Shown here one piece after another: positions 13,630 through 25,395 of a stretch of 64,000 bases of DNA (its first letter is position 1; each line of letters begins with the position of its first letter). The notes below the pieces were generated by a model. It worked only from the letters and a program-made list of their open reading frames with translations. It searched no databases and was not told where the DNA came from. Source of the DNA: Thiohalobacter sp. IOR34 (GTDB lineage: Bacteria; Pseudomonadota; Gammaproteobacteria; Thiohalobacterales; Thiohalobacteraceae); the NCBI RefSeq assembly GCF_030406045.1, contig NZ_CP128988.1:1089438-1153437 (forward strand). The letters are read 5' to 3'. Both the position numbers and the translations under genes were made by a program.

Positions 13630-13986
13630 ATGCTGGAAAATTACCTGCCGATCCTGATCTTTATCGCCATCGGTATTGCTGTCGGTTTCGGGGCCATCGC
13701 CGTCGGTTTCCTGGCCGGCCCCCACCGCCCCGACAGCGAAAAACTCTCCCCCTATGAATGCGGCTTCGAGGCCTTCGAAGACGCGCGCATGAAATTCGAC
13801 GTGCGCTACTACCTGGTTGCCATCCTGTTCATCATCTTCGATCTGGAGATCGCCTTCCTGTTTCCCTGGGCGATCGTGCTCGAAGACATCGGCCTGTTCG
13901 GTTTCCTTGCCATGCTCGTCTTCCTCGGCATCCTCGTCATCGGCTTCATCTACGAATGGAAGAAGGGGGCTTTGGAGTGGGAGTAG
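13630..13986 (+). CDS. nuoA: NADH-quinone oxidoreductase subunit A
   Basis: Membrane subunit of complex I, 118 aa, with three predicted helices (about residues 4-30, 60-82 and 88-108). The family signature [20 protein letters not shown] is present. First gene of nuoA-N. Its stop codon (13984-13986) lies on the left edge of a 68-bp repeat that separates it from nuoB. Confidence 0.97.
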   Translation: MLENYLPILIFIAIGIAVGFGAIAVGFLAGPHRPDSEKLSPYECGFEAFEDARMKFDVRYYLVAILFIIFDLEIAFLFPWAIVLEDIGLFGFLAMLVFLGILVIGFIYEWKKGALEWE

Positions 13987-14052
13987 CGACGCGAGCAGTG
14001 AGCAGGGGCCCCGCGCAGCGGGGATGCGAGCGTCCGCGAGTCGGCGCAGGCT
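13985..14052. repeat. 68-bp direct repeat, copy 1 (nuoA-nuoB spacer)
   Basis: Near-identical to 14096-14163, offset 111 bp. It contains the palindrome CCCCGCGCAGCGGGG. It begins on the nuoA stop codon. Open frames through both copies encode the same peptide twice ([17 protein letters not shown]) and look non-coding. Confidence 0.85.
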
Positions 14053-14095
14053 GCGAGGATTATCCGCTGTCGTTCATGCAATCGGTGAAGGGAGC

Positions 14096-14163
14096 AGCGA
14101 CGCGAGCAGTGAGCAGGGGCCCCGCGCAGCGGGGATGCGAGCGTCCGCGAGTCGGCGCAGGCT
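14096..14163. repeat. 68-bp direct repeat, copy 2 (nuoA-nuoB spacer)
   Basis: Second copy of the 13985-14052 unit; 43 bp of unrelated sequence lies between them. It ends 16 bp before the nuoB start codon, in the region where the nuoB ribosome binding site should be. Confidence 0.85.
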
Positions 14164-14179
14164 TCGGAGTCACTGACGG

Positions 14180-14656
14180 ATGAGCATCGAAGGTATCCTC
14201 GAGGAAGGCTTCGTCACCACCACGGCGGACAAGCTCATCAACTGGGCCCGTACCGGTTCGCTGTGGCCGATGACCTTCGGCCTGGCCTGCTGCGCGGTGG
14301 AGATGATGCAGGCCGGTGCCTCGCGTTACGACCTGGACCGTTTTGGCGTGGTGTTCCGGCCCAGCCCGCGCCAGTCCGACGTGATGATCGTGGCCGGCAC
14401 CCTGTGCAACAAGATGGCGCCGGCACTGCGCAAGGTCTACGACCAGATGGCCGAACCGCGCTGGGTGATCTCCATGGGATCCTGTGCCAACGGCGGCGGC
14501 TATTACCACTATTCCTATTCGGTGGTGCGTGGCTGCGACCGGGTGGTGCCGGTGGACATCTACATCCCCGGTTGTCCGCCGACGGCCGAGGCCCTGCTCT
14601 ACGGCATAATCCAGCTACAGAACAAGATCCGGCGCACCAATACCATCGCCCGCTGA
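14180..14656 (+). CDS. nuoB: NADH-quinone oxidoreductase subunit B
   Basis: Peripheral-arm subunit holding cluster N2, next to the quinone site. 158 aa. The cysteine ligands are visible as [19 protein letters not shown] and [10 protein letters not shown]. Unusually, 193 bp with a duplicated repeat separates it from nuoA. No good Shine-Dalgarno is evident before the ATG (CTTCGGAGTCACTGACGGATG offers CGGAG). Confidence 0.97.
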   Translation: MSIEGILEEGFVTTTADKLINWARTGSLWPMTFGLACCAVEMMQAGASRYDLDRFGVVFRPSPRQSDVMIVAGTLCNKMAPALRKVYDQMAEPRWVISMGSCANGGGYYHYSYSVVRGCDRVVPVDIYIPGCPPTAEALLYGIIQLQNKIRRTNTIAR

Positions 14657-14701
14657 GGCGGGCCGCGCCCACAACCAGAACGAAGAAACGACAGGACAGC
14701 C

Positions 14702-15445
14702 ATGCCCAGCAGCGCGATGCAACTCAGGGAGCAGGTCGGGGAGATTCTCGGCGATTCACTGCTGTCCGCGGTGGTGGATCGGGGAGAACTGACCCTGACG
14801 GTGGAGGCGGAGCGGCTGCGCGAGGTCTGTCTGGCGCTGCGCGACCGCCCCCCCTTCGAGTTCGAGCTCCTCATCGATCTCTGCGGCGTCGACTACCTCG
14901 GCTACGGCTGCAGTGAATGGGAGACCGCCGAGGCCAGCGGTCGGGGATTCAGTCGGGCCTCGGCGCCCAAGACCGCTGCCCGGATGCGGCCCGTGGACGA
15001 GGAGCTGTCGGTGGAGTCGGCCGGCGGGACCCAGCGCTTCGCGGTGGTCTACCACCTGCTGTCGGTAACCAACAACCAGCGCATCCGTCTGCGCTGTTTT
15101 GCCCCGGATGCCGAGCTGCCGGTGGTGCCCTCGGTGGTCGATGTCTGGAACAGCGCCAACTGGTACGAGCGCGAGGCCTTCGACCTGTTCGGCATCGTCT
15201 TCGAGGGGCATCCGGACCTGCGCCGCATCCTCACCGACTATGGTTTCATCGGCCATCCCTTCCGCAAGGACTTCCCCCTGTCCGGCAATGTCGAGGTGCG
15301 CTATGACCCGGAACGGCAGCGGGTGGTCTATCAGCCGGTGAGCATCGAGCCCCGGGTGCTGACGCCCCGGGTGATCCGGGAATCGGCCGGGGGGCAGGGC
15401 CCGGCGGCCGACCAGCCCGCAGCGGAGAATGGCAGCGATGCCTGA
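14702..15445 (+). CDS. nuoC: NADH-quinone oxidoreductase subunit C
   Basis: 30-kDa-type peripheral subunit of complex I, 247 aa, separate from NuoD (fused in E. coli). The hallmark [20 protein letters not shown] and the [18 protein letters not shown] motif are present. Residues about 68-98 form an Arg/Ala/Glu-rich insertion after GVDYLGYG, and the Ala/Pro-rich tail is variable. The stop overlaps the nuoD start. Confidence 0.97.
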   Translation: MPSSAMQLREQVGEILGDSLLSAVVDRGELTLTVEAERLREVCLALRDRPPFEFELLIDLCGVDYLGYGCSEWETAEASGRGFSRASAPKTAARMRPVDEELSVESAGGTQRFAVVYHLLSVTNNQRIRLRCFAPDAELPVVPSVVDVWNSANWYEREAFDLFGIVFEGHPDLRRILTDYGFIGHPFRKDFPLSGNVEVRYDPERQRVVYQPVSIEPRVLTPRVIRESAGGQGPAADQPAAENGSDA

Positions 15446-16691
15446 GATCAGAAACTACACCCTCAATTTCGGACCCCAGCACCCGGCGGCCCATGGTGTG
15501 CTGCGCCTGGTGCTGGAGATGGATGGCGAGGTCATCCAGCGGGCCGATCCGCACATCGGCCTGCTGCACCGGGCCACGGAAAAGCTGGCCGAGAGCAAGC
15601 CCTACAACCAGTCGATCGGCTACATGGACCGGCTCGACTACGTGTCCATGATGTGCAACGAGCACGGCTATGTGCTGGCCATCGAGAAGCTGCTCGGCAT
15701 CGAGGCGCCGGAGCGTGCCCAGTACATCCGGGTGATGTTCGACGAGATCACGCGCATCCTCAACCACCTGTTGTGGATCGGCGCCCATGCGCTGGACGTC
15801 GGCGCCATGACCATGTTCCTCTACGCCTTCCGCGAGCGGGAGGACCTGATGGACGCCTACGAGGCGGTGTCCGGTGCCCGCCTGCATGCCACCTACTACC
15901 GGGTCGGCGGGGTGTACCGCGACCTGCCGGATTCCATGCCGCAGTACCAGCCATCCAAGTGGCACGATGCGGCCGACGTCAAGCGCCTCAACCGCAACCG
16001 CCAGGGGTCGCTGCTCGACTTTCTGGAGGATTTCACCGAGCGTTTCCCCGGCTGCGTCGACGAGTACGAGACGCTGCTGACCAACAACCGCATCTGGAAG
16101 CAGCGTACCGTCGGCATCGGCGTGGTATCGCCGGAACGCGCCAAGCAGATGGGCTTCACCGGCCCGATGCTGCGTGGTTCCGGCGTGGAATGGGATCTGC
16201 GCAAGAAACAGCCCTACGAGGTCTACGACCGCATGGATTTCGACATCCCGGTGGGCAGCAACGGGGATTCCTACGACCGCTATCTGGTGCGCATGGAGGA
16301 GATGCGTCAGTCGAACCGCATCATCAAGCAGTGCATCGACTGGCTGCGCCACAATCCGGGGCCGGTGATTATCCAGGATCACAAGATCGCGCCGCCGCGT
16401 CGCGAGGAGATGAAGGCCGACATGGAGGCCCTGATCCATCACTTCAAACTGTTCAGCGAAGGCTATTGCGTGCCGGAGGGTGAGGCCTATGCCGCGGTCG
16501 AGCATCCCAAGGGCGAGTTCGGTGTCTATCTGATCTCGGACGGGGCCAACAAGCCGTTCCGGGTGAAGATCCGCGCGCCGGGATTTGCCCATCTGTCCGG
16601 TTTCGACGAAATGGTGCGCGGCCACATGCTGGCCGACGCGGTGGCCGTGATCGGTACGCAGGATATCGTATTCGGGGAGATCGACCGGTGA
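15438..16691 (+). CDS. nuoD: NADH-quinone oxidoreductase subunit D
   Basis: 49-kDa-type subunit that helps build the quinone pocket. 417 aa. [15 protein letters not shown] near the start and [12 protein letters not shown] follow the family. I prefer ATG 15438 ([10 protein letters not shown]), with GGAG ten bases upstream and overlap with the nuoC stop; ATG 15429 would add three residues. nuoE starts at a GTG overlapping its stop. Confidence 0.97.
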   Translation: MPEIRNYTLNFGPQHPAAHGVLRLVLEMDGEVIQRADPHIGLLHRATEKLAESKPYNQSIGYMDRLDYVSMMCNEHGYVLAIEKLLGIEAPERAQYIRVMFDEITRILNHLLWIGAHALDVGAMTMFLYAFREREDLMDAYEAVSGARLHATYYRVGGVYRDLPDSMPQYQPSKWHDAADVKRLNRNRQGSLLDFLEDFTERFPGCVDEYETLLTNNRIWKQRTVGIGVVSPERAKQMGFTGPMLRGSGVEWDLRKKQPYEVYDRMDFDIPVGSNGDSYDRYLVRMEEMRQSNRIIKQCIDWLRHNPGPVIIQDHKIAPPRREEMKADMEALIHHFKLFSEGYCVPEGEAYAAVEHPKGEFGVYLISDGANKPFRVKIRAPGFAHLSGFDEMVRGHMLADAVAVIGTQDIVFGEIDR

Positions 16692-17194
16692 CGGTGGAGA
16701 ATTCACAGCGCAAGTCGGATCTGCTCTCGGCAGAGGTCAGGGCCGAGATCGACCACTGGCTGGCCAAGTACCCGGCGGACCAGAAGCAGTCCGCGGTGCT
16801 GCCGGCCCTGCACGCCGTGCAGCACGAACAGGGCCATGTGTCCACCGACTACATGGATGCGGTGGCCGACTATCTGGACATGCCGCCAGTCTCGGTCTAC
16901 GAGGTCGCCAGTTTCTATTCCATGATCGAGACCCGGCCGGTCGGCCGCAACACGGTCGCCCTGTGCACCAACATCTCCTGCATGCTGTGCGGGGCGGCGG
17001 AGATCGTGCATCACGTGGAGAAGAAGCTCGGCATCAAGCTGGGTGAGACCACGCCGGACGGGCGTATCTACCTCAAGCTGGAAGAGGAGTGCCTGGCGGC
17101 CTGCGCCGGCGGCCCGATGATGGCGGTGAACGGCCATTACCACGAGAATCTGACCCCGGAGAAGGTGGACCGGATTCTGGACGCGCTGGAGTAG
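16688..17194 (+). CDS. nuoE: NADH-quinone oxidoreductase subunit E
   Basis: 24-kDa-type subunit carrying [2Fe-2S] cluster N1a, 168 aa. The four ligands are in [10 protein letters not shown] and [12 protein letters not shown] start at 16688 overlaps the nuoD stop (GTGA), indicating translational coupling. Part of the NADH-dehydrogenase module with NuoF and NuoG. Confidence 0.96.
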   Translation: MTVENSQRKSDLLSAEVRAEIDHWLAKYPADQKQSAVLPALHAVQHEQGHVSTDYMDAVADYLDMPPVSVYEVASFYSMIETRPVGRNTVALCTNISCMLCGAAEIVHHVEKKLGIKLGETTPDGRIYLKLEEECLAACAGGPMMAVNGHYHENLTPEKVDRILDALE

Positions 17195-17197
17195 CCG

Positions 17198-18496
17198 ATG
17201 GTCAACCAAGTCTGTTTCACCACCCTGCAGTACGAGCAGCCCTGGACCCTGGAGACCTATCTCAAGGTGGGCGGCTACCAGGCGTGGAAGAAGATCCTCG
17301 AAGAGAAGACGCCGCCGGAGGACATCATCGAAGAGGTGAAGAAGTCCGCCCTGCGCGGCCGCGGTGGTGCCGGTTTCTCCACCGGCCTGAAGTGGAGCTT
17401 CATGCCGCGCAATGCCCCGGTACAGAAGTACATCGTCTGCAACTCCGACGAGTCCGAGCCTGGCACCTGCAAGGACCGCGACATCCTGCGCTTCAACCCC
17501 CACGCCCTGATCGAGGGCATGGCCATCGCCGGTTATGCCATCGGCGCCACCGTCGGTTACAACTACATGCGTGGCGAGTTCCACCACGAGCCCTTCGAGC
17601 GCTTCGAGGGTGCGCTCAGGGAGGCCTATGATGCCGGGCTGCTGGGCAAGAACATCCTCGGTTCCGGGGTCGATTTCGATCTCTACTCGCACCTCGGCGC
17701 CGGCGCCTACATCTGCGGCGAGGAAACCGCGCTGCTCAATTCGCTGGAAGGCAAGAAGGGCCAGCCGCGCTTCAAGCCGCCGTTCCCGGCCAACTTCGGC
17801 CTCTATGGCAAGCCGACCACCATCAACAACACCGAGAGCCTGGCCTCGGTGCCGGCCATCATGCGCAACGGCGGCGAGTGGTTCCTGAACCTCGGCAAGC
17901 CGAACAACGGCGGCGAGAAGATCTTCTCCGTGTCCGGCCACGTCAACAAACCCGGCAACTACGAGATCCCGCTCGGCACGCCCTTCCCGGAACTGCTGGA
18001 GATGGCCGGCGGGGTGCGCGACGGCCATGAACTCAAGGCGGTGATCCCCGGCGGATGCTCCATGCCGGTGATGCCGGCCGAGGTGATCATGCAGTGCACC
18101 ATGGATTACGATTCATTGTGCCAGGCAGGTTCCGCGCTCGGCTCCGGCGGGCTGATCGTGATGGACGACTCCACCTGCATGGTTCGGGCACTGCTGCGGC
18201 TGGCGCGTTTCTACTACGCTGAATCCTGCGGCCAGTGCACGCCCTGCCGCGAGGGCACCGGCTGGATGTACCGGGTGATCAAGCGCATCGCCGAGGGCGA
18301 GGGGCGTCCCGAAGACATGGAACTGCTGGAAGCCGCCGCCGGCCAGATCGAGGGCCGCACCATCTGTGCCTTCGGCGACGCCGCCGCCTGGCCGGTGCAG
18401 AGCTTCCTCAAGCACTTCGGCCACGAGTTCCGCTACTTCATCGAGCACAAGCGGTCCATGGTCGACGGCACTGTCGGTGCGGGGGTGGCGGCATGA
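17198..18496 (+). CDS. nuoF: NADH-quinone oxidoreductase subunit F
   Basis: 51-kDa-type subunit, the NADH-oxidising flavoprotein with FMN and cluster N3. 432 aa. The NADH/FMN glycine-rich motif is [10 protein letters not shown], a second FMN-side motif is YICGEETAL, and the [4Fe-4S] ligands are in [12 protein letters not shown] plus a downstream Cys in TICAFGD. Starts 3 bp after the nuoE stop; the stop overlaps nuoG. Confidence 0.98.
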   Translation: MVNQVCFTTLQYEQPWTLETYLKVGGYQAWKKILEEKTPPEDIIEEVKKSALRGRGGAGFSTGLKWSFMPRNAPVQKYIVCNSDESEPGTCKDRDILRFNPHALIEGMAIAGYAIGATVGYNYMRGEFHHEPFERFEGALREAYDAGLLGKNILGSGVDFDLYSHLGAGAYICGEETALLNSLEGKKGQPRFKPPFPANFGLYGKPTTINNTESLASVPAIMRNGGEWFLNLGKPNNGGEKIFSVSGHVNKPGNYEIPLGTPFPELLEMAGGVRDGHELKAVIPGGCSMPVMPAEVIMQCTMDYDSLCQAGSALGSGGLIVMDDSTCMVRALLRLARFYYAESCGQCTPCREGTGWMYRVIKRIAEGEGRPEDMELLEAAAGQIEGRTICAFGDAAAWPVQSFLKHFGHEFRYFIEHKRSMVDGTVGAGVAA

Positions 18497-20883
18497 GCGC
18501 CAAGCCAGAGATTCCGGCCGAGGACCAGATCACCGTCGAGATCAACGGCCAGGCGTATCCGGCCCGCAAGGGGCAGATGCTGATCGAGGTTGCCGACGAG
18601 AACGGCATCCCCATCCCGCGTTTCTGCTATCACAAGAAACTGCCCATCGCCGCCAACTGCCGCATGTGCCTGGTCGAGGTGGAGAAGGCGCCCAAGCCGC
18701 TGCCGGCCTGCGCCACGCCGCTGATGGACGGCATGAAGGTGTGGACCGAATCCGACTATGCCCGCGAGGCGCAGAAGTCGGTGATGGAGTTTCTGCTCAT
18801 CAACCATCCCCTGGACTGCCCGATCTGCGACCAGGGCGGCGAGTGCGAGCTGCAGGACCTGTCCGTGGGATACGGGCGTGACCTGTCGCGCTTCGCCGAG
18901 GCCAAGCGGGTGGTGGCGGATGAGGACATCGGGCCCTTGATCGCCACCGAGATGACGCGCTGCATCCACTGCACGCGCTGCGTGCGCTTCCTGGAGCATA
19001 TCGCAGGCCACAAGGAATTGGGCGGCATGGGCCGCGGCGAGAATACCCGCATCGGTACCTATGTCGGCCAGGCCATCGGTTCGGAGATGTCGGGCAATGT
19101 GATCGACGTCTGCCCGGTCGGTGCCCTGACCGCCAAGCCTTCCCGTTTCCGGGCCCGTCCCTGGGAGCTGACCCGGCATCCGGCCATCGCGCCGCACGAC
19201 TGCATCGGCTCCAACCTCTATCTGCACAGCCGCCGCGGCCAGGTGTTGCGCGCCGTGCCGCGCGACAACGAGAGCGTCAACGAGGTCTGGCTGGCGGACC
19301 GTGACCGCTTCAGCTACCAGGGGCTGTCCAGCCGCGAACGGCTGACCGTGCCGATGCTCAAGGAAGGCGGCGAGTGGCGCGAGGTCGACTGGGACCGGGC
19401 GCTGACGGCAGTGGCCGAAGGGATCAAGGCGATCGGCGGTGGGCAGCTCGGCCTGCTGGCCTCGCCTTCGGCGACCCTGGAGGAGATGCATCTGCTGAAC
19501 GGCCTGGCCGAGGGCATTGGCTGCGCCAATCTCGATCACCGTCTGCGGCAGACCGACTTCAGCGACCAGCAGGCCGCGGCCCCGTTCCCCTGGCTGGGGC
19601 AGACGATCGAGGATCTGGAGCGGCTCGATTGCGTGCTGCTCATCGGCAGCAACATCCGCAAGGACCAGCCGATCGCCGGTCACCGCTTGCGCAAGGCCTG
19701 GCTGGCCGGCGCCACCCTGATGGCCGTCAACCCGGTCGATTATGACTTCCATTTCCGCCTGGCCCACAAGGCCATCGTCCGTCCCTCGCAGATGGTGGCC
19801 GAACTGGCCGCCGTGGCCCGGGCCGTGGCCGATGCCAGGGACGGCGAGATCCCCGCCGCCCTCGCCGGTCTGCTCGGCGATGCCGAGGCGGGTGAGACCC
19901 ATCGGGCCATGGCCGAGGCGCTGCTCGGGGCCGAGCGGGGCAGCCTGCTGCTCGGCCTGGGTGCGGCCATGCACCCGGCAGCCGCCACCCTGCGCGCCCT
20001 GGCGCTGTTCATCGCCGAACGGGCCGGGCTGCGGATGGGTCAGCTCAGTGACGGCGCCAATGCCGCCGGGGGCTGGCTGGCGGGGGTGCTGCCGCATCGT
20101 ACTGCCGGTGGAGCAGGACGCAGCACGGAAGGTCTCGATGTCGGGCAGATGCTGGCCGATCCGCTGGCCGGCTACCTGCTGTTCGGCTGTGAGCCACAGG
20201 CCGACTTTGCCGATCCGTCTGCGGCCATGTCGGCCCTCGGGCAGGCCCCCTTCGTCGCCGCACTGACATCCTTCGTCAGCGACGAGTTGCGCCAGGTCGC
20301 CAGCGTGCTGCTGCCGGTGGCAACCTTCGCCGAGACCTCCGGTACCTATGTCAATGCCGAGGGCTGCTGGCAGAGCTTCGCCGGCGCGGTGCCGCCGCCC
20401 GGCGAGGTGCGTCCCGGCTGGAAGGTGCTGCGGGTGCTCGGCAACCTGCTGGACGTGTCCGGTTTCAGCTACATGTCCTCGCAGGAGGTGCGCGACGAGT
20501 TGCGCGGGCGTCTCGGCGATCTCGCCCCGGCACTGCCGGCGATGCCGGCCCGCCTGGCGGAGACGCAGGCGGGGGAGGGCGAGGGCCTGGAACGGATCGG
20601 CGAGCCGGCCATCTACGCCGTCGACGCCCTGGTGCGGCGGGCGCCGGCCCTGCAGGCAGCGGCCGACGGCGGGCCGGCACGGGTCCATCTTCATCCGGCC
20701 GATGCCGAACGGCTCGGCCTGGCCGATGGCGGACGGGTGCGGGTGAGCCAGGGCGCGGCCGGCGCCGATCTGGAACTGGTCATCGACCCGCGGGTGGCGC
20801 CGGGTGCGGTATGGATCCCGTCCGCGGCGGCGGGCAGCGAGGCCCTGGGCAGCGCCTACGGCCGGGCAGGGCTGGCGCGCTGA
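18493..20883 (+). CDS. nuoG: NADH-quinone oxidoreductase subunit G
   Basis: 75-kDa-type subunit, 796 aa. The N-terminal ferredoxin-like domain has [2Fe-2S] ligands in CYHKK and CRMCLVEVE, followed by [14 protein letters not shown], the HCTRCVRF region and CPVGALT. The remainder is a degenerate molybdopterin-oxidoreductase domain. ATG 18493 overlaps the nuoF stop and gives [19 protein letters not shown]; upstream in-frame codons lie within nuoF. Confidence 0.97.
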   Translation: MSAKPEIPAEDQITVEINGQAYPARKGQMLIEVADENGIPIPRFCYHKKLPIAANCRMCLVEVEKAPKPLPACATPLMDGMKVWTESDYAREAQKSVMEFLLINHPLDCPICDQGGECELQDLSVGYGRDLSRFAEAKRVVADEDIGPLIATEMTRCIHCTRCVRFLEHIAGHKELGGMGRGENTRIGTYVGQAIGSEMSGNVIDVCPVGALTAKPSRFRARPWELTRHPAIAPHDCIGSNLYLHSRRGQVLRAVPRDNESVNEVWLADRDRFSYQGLSSRERLTVPMLKEGGEWREVDWDRALTAVAEGIKAIGGGQLGLLASPSATLEEMHLLNGLAEGIGCANLDHRLRQTDFSDQQAAAPFPWLGQTIEDLERLDCVLLIGSNIRKDQPIAGHRLRKAWLAGATLMAVNPVDYDFHFRLAHKAIVRPSQMVAELAAVARAVADARDGEIPAALAGLLGDAEAGETHRAMAEALLGAERGSLLLGLGAAMHPAAATLRALALFIAERAGLRMGQLSDGANAAGGWLAGVLPHRTAGGAGRSTEGLDVGQMLADPLAGYLLFGCEPQADFADPSAAMSALGQAPFVAALTSFVSDELRQVASVLLPVATFAETSGTYVNAEGCWQSFAGAVPPPGEVRPGWKVLRVLGNLLDVSGFSYMSSQEVRDELRGRLGDLAPALPAMPARLAETQAGEGEGLERIGEPAIYAVDALVRRAPALQAAADGGPARVHLHPADAERLGLADGGRVRVSQGAAGADLELVIDPRVAPGAVWIPSAAAGSEALGSAYGRAGLAR

Positions 20884-20914
20884 GGCGGCCACAGCTAGGG
20901 GAACGCAGAACCTT

Positions 20915-21925
20915 ATGTTGGACACAGTGATCGAAGTCGCCTGGATACTGGTCAAGATCATCGCCATCGTGGCGCCGCTGATGATCGGCGTCGCCTATCT
21001 GACCTTTGCCGAGCGCAAGATCATCGGCTACATGCAGGTGCGCATCGGGCCGAACCGGGTGGGACCGCGCGGCTGGCTGCAGCCGATCGCCGATGCGGTG
21101 AAGCTGATGATGAAGGAGATCATCGTCCCCACCAATGCCAACCGCTTCCTGTTCGTGATCGCGCCCATGCTGTCCATCGGCCCGGCCCTGGCGGCATGGG
21201 CGGTGATCCCCTTCGCTGATGGCCTGGTGCTGGCCGACATCGATGCCGGCCTGCTCTATGTGCTGGCCCTGACCTCGGTCGGGGTCTACGGGGTGATCAT
21301 CGCCGGCTGGGCCACCAACTCCAAGTATGCCTTCCTCGGCGCCATGCGTTCCGCGGCGCAGATCATCGCCTACGAGATCGCCATGGGCTTCGCCCTGGTC
21401 GGCGTGCTGATGGCCGGCGGCAGCCTGAACTTCAACGACATCGTCCAGGCCCAGCAGGGCAGTATCCTGCACTGGTTCTGGTTGCCGCTGTTCCCGCTGT
21501 TCCTGGTCTATTTCATCTCCGGGGTGGCTGAGACCAACCGTGCCCCCTTCGACGTGGCCGAGGGTGAGTCGGAGATCGTCGCCGGTTTCCATGTCGAGTA
21601 TTCGGGCATGACCTTCGCCGTGTTCTTCCTGGCCGAATACGCCAACATGATCCTGATCGCGGCGCTCACCTCGCTGATGTTCGCCGGCGGCTGGCTGTCG
21701 CCCTTCGCGCCGCTGCCGGTGATCGGCGAGCCGAGCCTGTTCTGGTTCGTGGCCAAGATCGCCTTCTTCCTGTTCTTCTTCCTGTGGTTCCGCGCCACCT
21801 TCCCGCGCTATCGCTACGATCAGATCATGCGTCTGGGCTGGAAGGTGTTCATCCCCATCACCATCGTCTGGCTGGTGGTGGAGGGCGTGGCGATCATGGC
21901 CGATGTCGGCCCGTGGTTCGACTGA
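20915..21925 (+). CDS. nuoH: NADH-quinone oxidoreductase subunit H
   Basis: Membrane subunit linking the quinone chamber to the proton-pumping arm, 336 aa with about eight helices. Conserved blocks: [38 protein letters not shown] and [15 protein letters not shown]. Start ATG 20915 ([10 protein letters not shown]) was chosen over the in-frame upstream ATG, which lies inside nuoG. Confidence 0.98.
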   Translation: MLDTVIEVAWILVKIIAIVAPLMIGVAYLTFAERKIIGYMQVRIGPNRVGPRGWLQPIADAVKLMMKEIIVPTNANRFLFVIAPMLSIGPALAAWAVIPFADGLVLADIDAGLLYVLALTSVGVYGVIIAGWATNSKYAFLGAMRSAAQIIAYEIAMGFALVGVLMAGGSLNFNDIVQAQQGSILHWFWLPLFPLFLVYFISGVAETNRAPFDVAEGESEIVAGFHVEYSGMTFAVFFLAEYANMILIAALTSLMFAGGWLSPFAPLPVIGEPSLFWFVAKIAFFLFFFLWFRATFPRYRYDQIMRLGWKVFIPITIVWLVVEGVAIMADVGPWFD

Positions 21926-21945
21926 GGCGGCCGGGGAGCGATGCC

Positions 21946-22434
21946 ATGCAAGCGATAAAACAGTATTTCAAGAGCCTGCTCCTGTGGGAGCTGATCCAGG
22001 GGTTGCGGGTGACCGGCAGATACCTGTTCGCGCGCAAGATCACCGTCCAGTACCCGGAGGAGAAGACCCCGCAGTCGCCGCGCTTCCGCGGTCTGCATGC
22101 ACTGCGCCGCTACCCCAACGGCGAGGAGCGCTGCATCGCCTGCAAGCTGTGCGAGGTGACCTGTCCGGCGCTGGCCATTTCCATCGAGTCGGAGCCACGC
22201 GAGGACGGCACGCGGCGCACCACCCGCTATGAGATCGACCTGTTCAAGTGCATCTTCTGCGGCTTCTGCGAGGAGTCCTGCCCGGTGGATTCCATCGTCG
22301 AGACGCGGATCTATGAATACCATTTCGAGAACCGTGGCGAACAGATCATGACCAAGGAGAAGCTGCTGGCCATCGGCGAGCGCCAGGAGGCGCAGATCGC
22401 CGCGGACCGGGCGGCGGATGCCATCTATCGATGA
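21946..22434 (+). CDS. nuoI: NADH-quinone oxidoreductase subunit I
   Basis: Ferredoxin-type subunit with clusters N6a and N6b, 162 aa. Two [4Fe-4S] motifs are clear: [12 protein letters not shown] and [12 protein letters not shown]. Start ATG 21946 follows GGGGAGCG. Confidence 0.98.
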   Translation: MQAIKQYFKSLLLWELIQGLRVTGRYLFARKITVQYPEEKTPQSPRFRGLHALRRYPNGEERCIACKLCEVTCPALAISIESEPREDGTRRTTRYEIDLFKCIFCGFCEESCPVDSIVETRIYEYHFENRGEQIMTKEKLLAIGERQEAQIAADRAADAIYR

Positions 22435-22483
22435 GCAGGACAGGCGCCGTCGCGGCGCACCGGATTGAGACACGAGCACCGTT

Positions 22484-23101
22484 ATGACATTCGAGAAACT
22501 GGTCTTTTACGTGTTTGCCGCCATCCTGCTGTTCGCGGCAGGGCGGGTGATCACCGTGCGCAACCCGGTGTATGCCGTGCTGCATCTGGTGCTCGCCTTC
22601 TTCAGCTGTGCCGCCCTCTGGCTGCTGCTGGAGGCGGAGTTCCTGGCCATCACCCTGGTGCTGGTCTATGTCGGCGCGGTGATGGTGCTGTTCCTGTTCG
22701 TGGTGATGATGCTGGACATCAACCTGGCGCCGCTGCGCGAGGGTTTCGTGCGCTACCTGCCGGTGGCGCTGCCGGTGGCCGCACTGATGCTGCTGGAGAT
22801 GATCCTGGTGGTGACCTCCCGGGTGTTCAGCGAGATGCCGGCACCCGCCGGCCATGGGCCCGACTACAGCAATACCCGTGAGCTGGGCAGCGTGCTCTAC
22901 ACCGACTATGTCTATGCCTTCGAGATCGCCTCGGTGATCCTGCTGGTGGCGATCATCGCCGCCATCGCCCTGACCCTGCGCCGGCGCCCGGGAACCAAAT
23001 ACCAGACGCCCTCGCAGCAGATCGCGGTCCGCCCCGAGGACCGCCTGCGGGTGGTGAAGATGGCGGCCGAGAAGGCGGATGCCGGGGAGGGCTCATCATG
23101 A
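22484..23101 (+). CDS. nuoJ: NADH-quinone oxidoreductase subunit J
   Basis: Membrane subunit of the proton-translocating arm, 205 aa, with five predicted helices in the first 165 residues. The conserved helix [19 protein letters not shown] is visible. Stop overlaps nuoK by 4 bp. Confidence 0.96.
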   Translation: MTFEKLVFYVFAAILLFAAGRVITVRNPVYAVLHLVLAFFSCAALWLLLEAEFLAITLVLVYVGAVMVLFLFVVMMLDINLAPLREGFVRYLPVALPVAALMLLEMILVVTSRVFSEMPAPAGHGPDYSNTRELGSVLYTDYVYAFEIASVILLVAIIAAIALTLRRRPGTKYQTPSQQIAVRPEDRLRVVKMAAEKADAGEGSS

Positions 23102-23403
23102 TCGGGCTGACCGACTATCTGGTACTGGGGGCCATCCTCTTCGGCCTCAGCATTGCCGGCATCTTCCTCAACCGCAAGAATGTCATCGTTCTGCTGATGG
23201 CCATCGAGCTGATGCTGCTGGCGGTGAATACCAATTTCATCGCCTTCTCGCATTTCCTCGGTGACACGGCCGGCCAGGTGTTCGTATTCTTCATCCTCAC
23301 CGTGGCGGCGGCCGAGGCGGCCATCGGCCTGGCCATCCTGGTGGTGCTGTTCCGCAACCGCCGGACGATCAATGTCGAAGACCTCGACAGCCTGAAGGGG
23401 TAA
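23098..23403 (+). CDS. nuoK: NADH-quinone oxidoreductase subunit K
   Basis: Small MrpC-like membrane subunit, 101 aa, three helices. The pattern [16 protein letters not shown] and [17 protein letters not shown] carries the two membrane glutamates needed for proton transfer in the family. Confidence 0.97.
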   Translation: MIGLTDYLVLGAILFGLSIAGIFLNRKNVIVLLMAIELMLLAVNTNFIAFSHFLGDTAGQVFVFFILTVAAAEAAIGLAILVVLFRNRRTINVEDLDSLKG

Positions 23404-23408
23404 GCGAT

Positions 23409-25361
23409 ATGGAAAACATCTATCTCGCCATACCGCTGGCACCGCTGTTCGGCGCCATCCTCGCCGGCCTGTTCGGCAGGTGGCTGGGCCGCACCTGGTC
23501 GCACCGGGTGACCATCGCCGGTGTCGGTATCGCCTTCCTGCTGTCGCTGCTGGTCTTCAAGCATCACCTGCTGGACGGGGCGGCGATCTACAATGATTCG
23601 GTCTACACCTGGATGGTGGCCGACGGCATCCGCTTCGAGATCGGCTTCCTGATCGACAATCTCACCGTGCTGATGATGACGGTGGTCAGCTTCGTCTCGC
23701 TGATGGTGCATATCTACACCATCGGTTACATGCACGACGATCCGGGCTACCAACGCTTCTTCAGCTATATCGCGCTGTTCACCTTCTCCATGCTGATGCT
23801 GGTGATGTCCAACAACTTCCTGCAGCTGTTCTTCGGCTGGGAGGCGGTCGGGTTGGTGTCCTATCTGCTGATCGGCTTCTGGTACCAGCGGCCCAGCGCC
23901 ATCTTCGCCAACCTCAAGGCCTTCCTGGTCAACAGGGTCGGCGACTTCGGCTTCCTGCTCGGCATCGCCGCGGTGCTGATGTATTTCAACAGCCTCGACT
24001 ACTGGGACGTGTTCGCCGCCGCGCCGGCACTCAAGGATCTGCAGGTCGAGGTCATCCCCGGCCAGAGCTGGTCGCTGATGACGCTGATCGGCATCCTGTT
24101 GTTCATCGGCGCCATGGGCAAGTCGGCCCAGGTGCCGCTGCATGTCTGGCTGCCCGATTCCATGGAAGGCCCGACGCCGATCTCGGCGCTGATCCATGCC
24201 GCGACCATGGTTACCGCCGGCATCTTCATGGTGGCGCGCATGTCACCCCTGTACGAGCTGTCGGAGACCGCGCTCAGCTTCGTCATGGTGATCGGTGCCA
24301 TCACCGCCTTCTTCATGGGGCTGCTGGGCCTGGTGCAGAACGACATCAAGCGGGTCATCGCCTACTCGACGCTGTCCCAGCTTGGCTACATGACCGTGGC
24401 CCTCGGCGCCTCGGCCTATGCCGCCGGCATCTTCCACCTGATGACCCATGCCTTCTTCAAGGCCCTGCTGTTCCTCGGTGCCGGTTCGGTGATCATCGCC
24501 ATGCACCATGACCAGGACATCCGCAACATGGGCGGCCTGCGCAAGTACATGCCGATCACCTGGATCACCAGCCTGATCGGCTCCCTGGCGCTGATCGGCA
24601 CCCCCTTCTTCGCCGGCTTCTTCTCCAAGGACAGCATCATCGAGGCGGTGCACCATTCCCAGCTGCCTGGCTCTGGCCTGGCCTATGCGGCCGTGCTGGG
24701 CGGCGTGTTCGTCACTGCCCTGTACAGCTTCCGCATGTATTTCCTGGTGTTCCACGGCACGCCGCGGATGGATGCGCACACCCGCGAGCACCTGCGTGAA
24801 TCGCCCTGGGTGGTCACTCTGCCGCTGGTGCTGCTCGCCATCCCCTCGGTGCTGGCCGGCTACCTGATCGAACCGGTGCTGTTCGGCGACTATTTCAAGG
24901 ATGTCATCCTGGTGTTGCCGGAGCATGACGTGCTGGCCGCGATCGGCGAGGACTTCCACGGCGTGCTCGGCTTCGTGACCCATGCCTTCGGCGGGCCGGC
25001 CGTCTATCTGGCGGCAGCGGGCGTGCTCACCGCCTGGTATGTGTATCTGGTCCGCCCGTCGCTGGCCGATCTGGCAGCGCAGAAGGCCGGCCCCCTGTAC
25101 CGGCTGCTGGTCAACAAGTACTACGCCGATGAATTCAATCAGCGGGTGTTCGCCGGCGGTACCCGGGGTATCGGCCATGTGCTCTGGCATCTGGGCGACC
25201 GCCTGTTGATCGACGGTCTGATCGTCAACGGCAGTGCGCGGCTGGTCGGCCTGGTGGCGGTGGTGGCACGCCAGCTGCAGACCGGTTATCTGTATCATTA
25301 TGCCTTTGCCATGATCTTCGGCCTGCTCGCCTTGCTGAGCTGGACCCTGTTCCTGCGCTAG
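23409..25361 (+). CDS. nuoL: NADH-quinone oxidoreductase subunit L
   Basis: Largest antiporter-like proton-pumping subunit, 650 aa. The core contains GWEAVGLVSYLLIGFWY, the lysine motif GKSAQVPLHVWLPDSMEGPTPISALIHAATMVTAG and the SQLGYM region. The C-terminal lateral helix and anchoring helix are present (ending LLSWTLFLR). Confidence 0.98.
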   Translation: MENIYLAIPLAPLFGAILAGLFGRWLGRTWSHRVTIAGVGIAFLLSLLVFKHHLLDGAAIYNDSVYTWMVADGIRFEIGFLIDNLTVLMMTVVSFVSLMVHIYTIGYMHDDPGYQRFFSYIALFTFSMLMLVMSNNFLQLFFGWEAVGLVSYLLIGFWYQRPSAIFANLKAFLVNRVGDFGFLLGIAAVLMYFNSLDYWDVFAAAPALKDLQVEVIPGQSWSLMTLIGILLFIGAMGKSAQVPLHVWLPDSMEGPTPISALIHAATMVTAGIFMVARMSPLYELSETALSFVMVIGAITAFFMGLLGLVQNDIKRVIAYSTLSQLGYMTVALGASAYAAGIFHLMTHAFFKALLFLGAGSVIIAMHHDQDIRNMGGLRKYMPITWITSLIGSLALIGTPFFAGFFSKDSIIEAVHHSQLPGSGLAYAAVLGGVFVTALYSFRMYFLVFHGTPRMDAHTREHLRESPWVVTLPLVLLAIPSVLAGYLIEPVLFGDYFKDVILVLPEHDVLAAIGEDFHGVLGFVTHAFGGPAVYLAAAGVLTAWYVYLVRPSLADLAAQKAGPLYRLLVNKYYADEFNQRVFAGGTRGIGHVLWHLGDRLLIDGLIVNGSARLVGLVAVVARQLQTGYLYHYAFAMIFGLLALLSWTLFLR

Positions 25362-25395
25362 GGCGGGATAGTGAAGAGAACCCAAGGATTCGTTC

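Noticed and set aside
13987-14179. Short coding region between nuoA and nuoB
   Set aside because: The open frame simply translates the two 68-bp repeats and has no independent start signal.
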